9,573 bases of DNA, from the NCBI GenBank assembly GCA_905215195.1, contig CAJMPF010000049.1:1-9573 (forward strand), given 5' to 3'. Both the position numbers and the translations under genes were made by a program. This document shows positions 4,747 through 9,573 of the stretch, piece by piece (position 1 is the stretch's first letter; each line of letters starts with the position of its first letter). Under the pieces are notes generated by a model. It did not search any database, was not told where the DNA came from, and worked only from the letters and a program-made list of their open reading frames with translations. Source of the DNA: an uncultured bacterium. GTDB lineage: Bacteria > Actinomycetota > Coriobacteriia > Coriobacteriales > Coriobacteriaceae.

Positions 4747-7248
4747 CTATTCGACAACGTCCTCGTTGTTTTCACCGTCACTGGCAAGCATCGCCGCGCC
4801 GGCGACCGTTGTCGCCACGGCGGCGGCAGCGAGCCCGGCGGCAACGCCAGAGCTGTCGCCCGTGTCGGCAAGCTTTCCGCCCGAGCTCTTGCCCTTGTTG
4901 CCCTTACCGTTCTTATCAGCGCTGCCTGCGTTGGAACCCGTGCCGCTGCCGGTGCCGGCGCCGGCAGCACTGTCCGAGGCCGCTACGGTAAAGCTTGCGG
5001 CTCCGTCGCTGGCGAGCGTGTAGTTCTGCGCCGCGTCGCCCAAGAGACCGTTCACGCGCACCCAGTACGTTCCTGCGGCAAATGTTTCGCCCTCGGCCAT
5101 TGCTGTGCCCGGAGCGCCGTTCGCGTCGTGCACAAACTCGAGCTGGGCCGTGCAGGCATCGGTTTCGAGCTTGTCCTCGAGTGATGCCGCAATCTTGGCG
5201 CGCACGTCTTCGCCGGCCTTAAGGCCTTCGAGTCCCTCAAAATGGGGCGTCAGCGCGAGCGGATCGATATCGATGGGCACGAAGCCCTGCAGTCCTGTAG
5301 CGGTCTCGTTGCCCAGGGCGTCGACATCCACGTATTCGATGGCAAACGCGCTGCCAGAAGCGGCCACGTTGAGTGCGTTGCTGCTGTTAACGAGGCGGAA
5401 ACGGCCCTCGCCAACGGTCTTGCCATCCTGGAATGAGGCATCGCTCAGCGAGTCGCCGTACGTCATGCGCATGCGGGTCGGGAGATAGTACGGGAGATAG
5501 TACGAAGCCGTCTGCTTGTGCTCCGTATCGTAATTGCGCTGATAGATGCTCCGGGCCAGCGCCGCATCAACAAAGTCGGATGCGATGATGCCAATGTGCT
5601 TGAGGTAATCTGACTTTGTATCCTCAATGCCGCTGGGATTGATGTACGGGCTCTTATACAGATGCTCGTTGACTACTCGTGCCGAGGTAAAAGGATTGCC
5701 TCCGTGCGACAAGCCCGTGCAGCTGGTGTAGTTGATAGACCAGCAACGCTCCAGGACTTTCTCCTTGGCCCCGTTATCGTCCTCGACATCTACCTCGTTG
5801 CGCGTGCGCCCGGACGTTTCCTTCAGCGCATTATCGACCCAGCTGAGCTTGTCGGTTCCCGTGAGTTTGTACTTGTCCTGGGCGTATACCTTGGTGCAAT
5901 AGGGCTCTTTGTCGCCTGTTTCCCCCGCGGCTTCAAAGCCCCGCGCGTCTTGGACGAGACACATAGTGGCGCTGTCGGAGTGAGCCTTGATCTTGTCATC
6001 CCATTCGGTGAGGTCGAGTCCCCACGTGTGGCCGCTTACGCTGTCGCCGTCGAGTCCAAATCGACGTAGCAGGACGATCTTTCCGCGCACCTCGCCCAGT
6101 GTGGGAACGCGGCTCGACGTATAGAACAGTTTGGGGTTGTCGTCCAAAACCTTGGCGAAAGCCGTCGTAACACTGTCATCGGTAGCCTCGTCGTTGCCGC
6201 GCGATGCGAGCATGATAAGCGCTTCTCTCGGGTTTTCGCTCAAAAACGTTTTAAAGTACCCGATGACATCGGAGAGATGCAGATAGTCCCCGTCTTTTTT
6301 GAATAGGTAGAAATCCCCGTGGCAGATGCCAGGGTTGTCGCCCTTTCCGAGCCGGATATCAAAATAGCGAATGCCTTCGAGCAACTGCGTGGGAATGTAA
6401 TCCTGCTGGCATTTTACTTGCGAGGATTGGGGCTCAGTGTCGTTGTCCACGCTGCAGGTGCCCGAATCGTGCGTGCCCGGGATGCTCAGCTCGTCGAGGA
6501 ACTTGTTGTCCTCGACGTATTTCATCCAACATGGTCCGTCGACGTAGCTGCTGTACGTAATCCAGTCGAGGCTGCTAACCGTGGCATCGTTCTTTTTCAT
6601 GTCGTAACCGATAAGTTCGAGCTCCCACGGAATGCTCTTACTCTTACTCTTATGACAGATCTTATTGTTGTCCTGGTCTTCGCCGTTCGATTCTATTGCC
6701 AGGTACTTAATGTCTTTTTTCTCGGTTTCTTTCTCGACCGTGCGGTCTCGGATGATATAGGTTCCGTTTGATTGACGCTCGAACGCAAAAGAGCGGCTGG
6801 GCTTGCCGTCATGCTCGCCACTCCATACGTGGATGACCTTTCCGTCTTTGTCCGAGTCGCCATCGACCGACCAAATGCTGTAGCCCGTCTTTTTATGCTC
6901 TTCGAAATTGAGCAAGGTGCGGATAGCATACCAGTTTGTATCGTCATTCTTGGTCGTTACGTTCTCAAGGATGAGCTTGCTGGATGTGCCGTCATTAAAC
7001 AGATGGCAGACGTTGCCGATGACGTTGCCGTCTTCGTTAACGCTTGCGGTACGAAAATAGCCCGCGGGGCGAAGGCGAATGACGAAATTGTTGAGGCTGA
7101 CCGACGCTGTGGCAGCGTCGTCTGCAAATGCCGCTCGTGGGCCAATGCCCAATGCCGCGGTTTCGGGCAGGCTTGCAAGTGGCGACAACGCCGCGAGTCC
7201 AAGGCCCAACGTAAATGCTCGGCGGCTGATGGCGTGGTGTTCGGTCAT
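4747..7248 (-). CDS. Tat-exported, wall-anchored phosphatidylinositol-specific phospholipase C
   Basis: An 833-aa surface enzyme predicted to cleave phosphatidylinositol or GPI-type lipids. It starts at ATG 7246-7248 with GGAGAA upstream. Layout: twin-arginine signal ISRRAFTLGLGLAAL (7-21) with probable cleavage after AFA (40-42); a ricin-like beta-trefoil domain (about 50-225); a PI-PLC X-type catalytic domain from about 240; an Ig-like region (about 645-757, AGTYWVRVNGLLGDAAQNYT); a Gly/Ser/Lys linker; LADTG (793-797), a hydrophobic span (801-821) and tail. SIPGTHDSG supplies H260 and D261, YFDIRL supplies R299 and ICHGDF supplies H310, matching H32, D33, R69 and H82 of Bacillus cereus PI-PLC. 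The later IIASDFVD (D558) may be the last active-site Asp. The enzyme therefore looks intact. Oddities: Ala replaces Pro in the sortase motif, and the tail after the span (SDGENNEDVVE) is acidic with no Arg or Lys. Confidence 0.9.
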   Translation of the reverse strand: MTEHHAISRRAFTLGLGLAALSPLASLPETAALGIGPRAAFADDAATASVSLNNFVIRLRPAGYFRTASVNEDGNVIGNVCHLFNDGTSSKLILENVTTKNDDTNWYAIRTLLNFEEHKKTGYSIWSVDGDSDKDGKVIHVWSGEHDGKPSRSFAFERQSNGTYIIRDRTVEKETEKKDIKYLAIESNGEDQDNNKICHKSKSKSIPWELELIGYDMKKNDATVSSLDWITYSSYVDGPCWMKYVEDNKFLDELSIPGTHDSGTCSVDNDTEPQSSQVKCQQDYIPTQLLEGIRYFDIRLGKGDNPGICHGDFYLFKKDGDYLHLSDVIGYFKTFLSENPREALIMLASRGNDEATDDSVTTAFAKVLDDNPKLFYTSSRVPTLGEVRGKIVLLRRFGLDGDSVSGHTWGLDLTEWDDKIKAHSDSATMCLVQDARGFEAAGETGDKEPYCTKVYAQDKYKLTGTDKLSWVDNALKETSGRTRNEVDVEDDNGAKEKVLERCWSINYTSCTGLSHGGNPFTSARVVNEHLYKSPYINPSGIEDTKSDYLKHIGIIASDFVDAALARSIYQRNYDTEHKQTASYYLPYYLPTRMRMTYGDSLSDASFQDGKTVGEGRFRLVNSSNALNVAASGSAFAIEYVDVDALGNETATGLQGFVPIDIDPLALTPHFEGLEGLKAGEDVRAKIAASLEDKLETDACTAQLEFVHDANGAPGTAMAEGETFAAGTYWVRVNGLLGDAAQNYTLASDGAASFTVAASDSAAGAGTGSGTGSNAGSADKNGKGNKGKSSGGKLADTGDSSGVAAGLAAAAVATTVAGAAMLASDGENNEDVVE
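5479..5502 (-). repeat. In-frame 12-bp tandem duplication in the phospholipase gene
   Basis: CGGGAGATAGTA occurs twice back to back and encodes YYLPYYLP (residues 583-590). It keeps the reading frame and looks like a slippage duplication. Confidence 0.9.
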
Positions 7249-7553
7249 AACTTCTCCATTCGTAGAGTGCGGTTATGCGATAGTTTTGGTCACTATACTG
7301 CTCAGATGTTTAAAGATGCTGGTTTAATTGTCTGCGCGGCGCAATAAATCGGCGGGCGGACGTGTTGGGGTGCTTGTCGTTTTCGTACTGTTGCTACATT
7401 TGGAGCGGTTCCGGCGTCCGGCATCCTCGCGTTCGTTGGCTACCGGCATAAGAAAGGGAGGGTCGGTTTACCGGCCCTCCCTGGGTACGAAGCGCTGGGG
7501 TACCGTCGCTTGTTTGCACTGCGCCCGTGTTTCCCGCTGCGCTCGCCAGTCGC
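7249..7553. other. Intergenic region between lipoprotein and phospholipase genes
   Basis: This 305-base gap holds the lipoprotein terminator (7451-7481) and the phospholipase leader. A minus-strand TATAGT (plus 7292-7297) is the best -10 for the phospholipase, but its -35 is poor. GGTAC and GTACC (about 7483-7503) form a small inverted repeat of unknown meaning. No open frame with a ribosome site is present. Confidence 0.5.
7451..7481 (-). terminator. Intrinsic terminator of the lipoprotein gene
   Basis: GGGAGGGTCGG (7456-7466), loop TTTA, CCGGCCCTCCC (7471-7481). One of 11 pairs is imperfect. On the minus strand the stem is followed by TTTCTTAT. It lies about 70 bases after the lipoprotein stop, which separates that transcript from the phospholipase gene. 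Confidence 0.75.
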
Positions 7554-8147
7554 TTAACGCTTGATCTCGATATCGTCGAGCTTGACGTCCATGGCCTCGG
7601 TCTTGGCCTTGGCGATGTCGTCGGCAAATTCCAGGGACTTCATCATGGTCTCGACGGCGTCCTTGTGCTCCTCGACGTTGTCGATGCGCACATACACGCT
7701 GCCACCGTCAACGTCGGTGAAGTACTCGGTCGTCACGCCGCCCGAGTGCGTAAAGTAGGCGCTGCGCCAGGTCTTGCCGTTGTACTTAACGGGATCGCTC
7801 TCGGTCCATCCGGAGTTGGCATTCCACTTTGCCTCGTAGTCGAACAGTTCATCGGCGTTCTTGTCAGAGTCGAAGACGGGGATGAAGCGATCGCTGGCGT
7901 GCTCGCTCTCGGTGAACTTAAACTGGGCCCTGTCGGCGGTGTCGCCTGCGACGTCGGTGATCTCGACGCCCTCGGGGACTTCGACTTTAAACCAAATGAA
8001 GTCAGTCCTCATATCCACGGCTGGCTTTTCTGCTCCACCGCCACCGCCACTTCCGGTAGCGCCGCCGCTGCCACCGCAGCCCACCAGGGCAACTGCGGCA
8101 AAGAGGCTTATGCAGAGGGTGAGAATCGCAAAGGCCTTCTTTTTCAT
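7554..8147 (-). CDS. Secreted lipoprotein of unknown function
   Basis: A 197-aa lipoprotein anchored to the outer face of the membrane. The start ATG 8145-8147 follows GAGGAGG by about 8 bases. A signal peptide (KKKAFAILTLCISLFAAVA) ends in the lipobox ALVGC, with C24 the lipidated cysteine. A flexible Gly/Ser linker (25-39) leads to a soluble domain (about 45-197) rich in alternating strands: FIWFKVEVPEGVEI, AQFKFTE, TWRSAYFTHSG, TTEYFTDV, SVYVRIDNV, then the helix AVETMMKSLEF. This order of strands closed by a 'lkSLeF' helix recalls PsbP/DcrB/Mog1-like lipoprotein domains, a guess from pattern only. No catalytic motif is seen. Its own terminator makes it a single-gene transcript, and a 19-bp near-palindrome (8220-8238) lies upstream near its probable promoter. 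Confidence 0.85.
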   Translation of the reverse strand: MKKKAFAILTLCISLFAAVALVGCGGSGGATGSGGGGGAEKPAVDMRTDFIWFKVEVPEGVEITDVAGDTADRAQFKFTESEHASDRFIPVFDSDKNADELFDYEAKWNANSGWTESDPVKYNGKTWRSAYFTHSGGVTTEYFTDVDGGSVYVRIDNVEEHKDAVETMMKSLEFADDIAKAKTEAMDVKLDDIEIKR

Positions 8148-8219
8148 GGTCGTGTCCTCCTCGATCTGTAACCGCCCATGGATTACCTGCCTTTACTGTA
8201 CGCGCGAGCGGCTCCTTCG

Positions 8220-8238
8220 GGTGGGCCATGTGTCCCAT
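8220..8238. repeat. Near-palindromic 19-bp repeat, copy A
   Basis: GGTGGGCCATGTGTCCCAT, with symmetrical core TGGGnCAnnTGnCCCA at 8222-8237. The identical 19 bases recur at 8428-8446. Copy A lies about 75 bases upstream of the lipoprotein start, next to its weak -10, where an operator would be expected. Confidence 0.7.
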
Positions 8239-8281
8239 TCTGGGGGCCGGATTTGCGCCGTTAAGTGGCAATATGTCCGGG

Positions 8282-8379
8282 CGCAAAAGAGGGGAGGGCC
8301 GGTGCTGCCGGCTCTCCCCGGGGTGAGGTGCCCGTTGTTTTAAAGGAGCGCGTGTACGCGGGCGTTGCCCCAACAGGTT
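8282..8379 (-). ncRNA. Possible small RNA with an anti-Shine-Dalgarno segment
   Basis: A minus-strand -10, TATAAA (plus 8385-8390), would start a transcript of about 95 bases ending at the hairpin 8291-8319. The predicted RNA folds simply: GUUG-GGG-CAAC (plus 8364-8374), CGCG-UACA-CGCG (8349-8360), an unpaired CUCCUUU segment (8342-8348), then the terminator stem. CUCCUUU is complementary to ribosome binding sites such as AAAGGAG. The -35 is weak and no conserved RNA family is recognised, so this remains a hypothesis. Confidence 0.25.
8291..8319 (-). terminator. Strong hairpin terminator with no obvious upstream gene
   Basis: GGGGAGGGCCGG pairs with CCGGCTCTCCCC around a TGCTG loop: 12 pairs, one a wobble. 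On the minus strand it is followed by TCTTTTGCG, a T-rich tail; the plus side has none nearby. It resembles the lipoprotein terminator (7456-7481) in sequence, but no minus-strand gene lies upstream of it before the operon promoter. Confidence 0.6.
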
Positions 8380-8427
8380 CCTTGTTTATAGATATGCCTC
8401 AGTTTTTGACGTCCGGAAGTCTCGAAA

Positions 8428-8446
8428 GGTGGGCCATGTGTCCCAT
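8428..8446. repeat. Near-palindromic 19-bp repeat, copy B
   Basis: Identical to copy A (8220-8238), 208 bases away. It lies about 40 bases upstream of the minus-strand -10 of the possible small RNA and about 55 bases upstream of the fchA -35. Confidence 0.7.
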
Positions 8447-8501
8447 GTTTGCGGTGCCGAGGCCTATCGTTCGTCATAGAAATCCGCGATGGCCAGGTGC
8501 G

Positions 8502-8530
8502 CTGACGCTCATGTACTTATGGGCTAGACT
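8502..8530 (+). promoter_or_regulatory. Candidate promoter of the fchA-folD operon
   Basis: CTGACG (8502-8507) and TAGACT (8525-8530), with a 17-base spacer, each match four of six consensus positions including the most important ones. Transcription would start near 8537, giving a leader of about 70 bases. Confidence 0.45.
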
Positions 8531-8555
8531 TAGCACCATTATGTGATTGATGCGG

Positions 8556-8581
8556 TCGGTCGGCGGTTGCCACCCGACCGA
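8556..8581 (+). promoter_or_regulatory. Leader hairpin before fchA
   Basis: TCGGTCGG (8556-8563) and CCGACCGA (8574-8581) form a perfect 8-bp stem with a 10-base loop in the predicted leader, 26 bases before the start codon. It leaves the ribosome site free. No T-run follows, so it is not a terminator, and it does not resemble the THF or ZTP riboswitches. Confidence 0.4.
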
Positions 8582-8607
8582 TGTATATGACTTGAAGGTG
8601 CGTGCGT

Positions 8608-9240
8608 ATGAGCCAAGAGATGATGGATAAAACATGTCGAGAGTTTGCCGAGGCGCTTGCCGCACGCGAGCCGGTTCCCGGCGGCGGTAGCGCGAGCGCC
8701 TTTGTAGGTGCACTGGGCGCCTCGCTTTGCGGGATGGTTGCTCGCTATGGGGCGACAAACCCTGCGCTTGCCGATCGCGCAGACGATCTGACGCGCGCGT
8801 TTGCCCAGGCGGATGAGTTGGCGCAGGAACTTGTGGGTCTGGTCGCCGAGGACGTTCGTGCGTACGGCCAGGTGTCCGCGGCGTACGGTATTCCGCGTGA
8901 CGATCCGACTCGAGCGACCGCGATTCAGGATGCGCTGCATGTGGCCGCTCTGCCGCCGTATCGCATTATGGATGCCTGCGGGCGTGCGCTGGCGCTGCTC
9001 GAGGACATGGCCGACAAGGGTTCGCGTCAACTGCTGTCCGATGTGGCGTGCGGCGCCGTGTTCTGCCGTGCTGCTATGCAGGGCGCGAGTTTGACGCTCT
9101 TTGCGAACACCACGTCTATGAAGGATCGCGCTCGTGCTGAGGAGCTTGAGACGGCGTGTGATGAGTTGCTCGACACATGGTTGCCGCGCGCCGATGCGCT
9201 GGCGCGTCGCGCCTCTGACGCTGCAAGGAAGAGAGGATAG
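8608..9240 (+). CDS. fchA: Methenyltetrahydrofolate cyclohydrolase (cyclodeaminase family)
   Basis: A 210-aa cytosolic enzyme of the formiminotransferase-cyclodeaminase C-terminal family, predicted to interconvert 5,10-methenyl-THF and 10-formyl-THF. ATG 8608 is preceded by GAAGG at 9 bases and preferred over an in-frame GTG at 8602. The family hallmark PVPGGGSASAFVGALGASL begins at residue 22. The expected Asp of the D-x-x-A-Y segment is D82 (EDVRAYGQVSAAY). AIQDALHVAALPPYRI (105-120) and LLSDVACGA (142-150) also match family positions. The length is normal. FchA (cyclohydrolase) and cyclodeaminase share this fold; the downstream folD, two bases away, favours FchA over histidine-degradation cyclodeaminase. 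It is the first gene of the operon. Confidence 0.85.
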   Translation: MSQEMMDKTCREFAEALAAREPVPGGGSASAFVGALGASLCGMVARYGATNPALADRADDLTRAFAQADELAQELVGLVAEDVRAYGQVSAAYGIPRDDPTRATAIQDALHVAALPPYRIMDACGRALALLEDMADKGSRQLLSDVACGAVFCRAAMQGASLTLFANTTSMKDRARAEELETACDELLDTWLPRADALARRASDAARKRG

Positions 9241-9242
9241 CC

Positions 9243-9573
9243 ATGGCTGAACTGCTGAAGGGTGCTCCCGTTGCTCGCGCTTTGACTGAGGAACTTGCTG
9301 CTCGCTGCGCAGCCCTGCGCGAGCGGGGCGTTGTTCCGACGTTGGCTATCGTGCGTGTAGGTGAACGCGAGGACGACCTGTCCTACGAGCGCGGTGCGCT
9401 CAAGCGCTGCGAAAAGGTCGGCGTCGCCGTCCGTCAGGTCGTCCTGCCTGAGGATGTGACGCAGGAGGTGCTGATGGAGAACATTCACGCGCTGAACGCG
9501 GACAAGAAGGTCCACGGCGTGCTGATGTTCCGCCCGCTGCCGGGGCACCTTGACGATGAGGCGGCGCGCGCGG
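9243..9573 (+). CDS. folD: Methylenetetrahydrofolate dehydrogenase, FolD family (partial, 5' end)
   Basis: An open frame from ATG 9243 runs off the window after 110 codons. The ribosome site GAGAGG (9231-9236) lies inside the end of fchA, and only two bases separate the genes, so they are surely co-transcribed. The start (MAELLKGAPVARALTEELAA), the TLAIVRVGERE strand and the GVLMFRPLPG loop identify the FolD family, which oxidises 5,10-methylene-THF to methenyl-THF with NAD(P)+ and often also hydrolyses it. In the active-site motif YxxxK the lysine is replaced: Y48-E-R-G-A52. In the loop normally reading VQLPLP the glutamine is replaced by phenylalanine (MFRPLP). Both residues serve the cyclohydrolase step, so this copy should be a dehydrogenase only. 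The cofactor-binding half is outside the window. Confidence 0.88.
   Translation, partial: MAELLKGAPVARALTEELAARCAALRERGVVPTLAIVRVGEREDDLSYERGALKRCEKVGVAVRQVVLPEDVTQEVLMENIHALNADKKVHGVLMFRPLPGHLDDEAARA

Larger units (their letters stand above)
8148..8607. other. 460-base gene-free regulatory stretch
   Basis: Between the lipoprotein and fchA I find no convincing gene. The stretch holds the lipoprotein ribosome site and a weak minus-strand -10 (TACAGT, plus 8195-8200), two identical 19-bp near-palindromes, a strong hairpin, a possible minus-strand small RNA, and the fchA promoter and leader hairpin. Each is listed separately. Confidence 0.6.

Noticed and set aside
8352..8546. Short plus-strand frame with AAAGGAG ahead of a GTG
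   Set aside because: The spacing is only three bases, the protein is Met/Trp/Pro-rich without pattern, and it runs through the palindromic repeat and the fchA promoter. The AAAGGAG is better read as the complement of CUCCUUU in the possible small RNA.
8537..8607. Folate-type (THF or ZTP) riboswitch in the fchA leader
   Set aside because: The leader is only about 70 bases with one simple stem, and the conserved core sequences of these riboswitches are not visible.
9243..9573. FolD as a decaying pseudogene because of lost active-site residues
   Set aside because: The frame is clean, codon use is normal, and the ribosome site and operon spacing are intact; adjacent fchA gives a simpler explanation.
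1..9573. CRISPR array, tRNA, rRNA, insertion sequence or prophage
   Set aside because: No regularly spaced repeats, tRNA-like cloverleaf, transposase or phage structural protein could be recognised on either strand.

Overview
The window looks like chromosome of a high-GC gut actinobacterium of the class Coriobacteriia. Collinsella is my best guess, from strongly G/C-ending codons in most genes, a folD of the type that sits beside a separate cyclohydrolase, and Tat/sortase-type surface proteins. This is judged from sequence style, not from a database match. No rRNA, tRNA, CRISPR array, transposase or phage gene is visible.

Layout. (1) 1-1456: the last codons of a probable plus-strand gene, then a minus-strand cation diffusion facilitator whose metal-site residues fit Mn2+ exporters, and a short divergent intergenic region with a perfect 19-bp palindrome. 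(2) 1457-2794: a plus-strand protein of unknown function with two zinc ribbons. (3) 2795-4652: a visibly more AT-rich accessory block with a SHOCT-domain protein, a HicA/HicB toxin-antitoxin pair on the minus strand, and a small PH-like protein. (4) 4681-8147: two minus-strand exported proteins, each followed by its own hairpin terminator. One is a large Tat-exported, cell-wall-anchored phosphatidylinositol-specific phospholipase C; the other is a small lipoprotein. (5) 8148-8607: a 460-base gene-free stretch with two identical 19-bp copies of a near-palindrome, a strong hairpin, a possible small RNA and the promoter of the next operon. (6) 8608-9573: a one-carbon operon, fchA followed by the 5' part of folD.

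How the genes work together. FchA and FolD form a functional pair. The FolD reading frame lacks the lysine and glutamine needed for cyclohydrolase activity, and its neighbour FchA is a stand-alone methenyl-THF cyclohydrolase, so the two steps appear split between two proteins. The phospholipase and the lipoprotein are both envelope proteins but are probably transcribed separately. The CDF exporter and the zinc-ribbon gene are divergent and could share the palindromic operator between them.

The most interesting leads are the split FolD/FchA chemistry, the multi-domain phospholipase with an atypical anchor (LADTG and an acidic tail), and the palindrome/hairpin/possible small RNA arrangement at 8280-8450.
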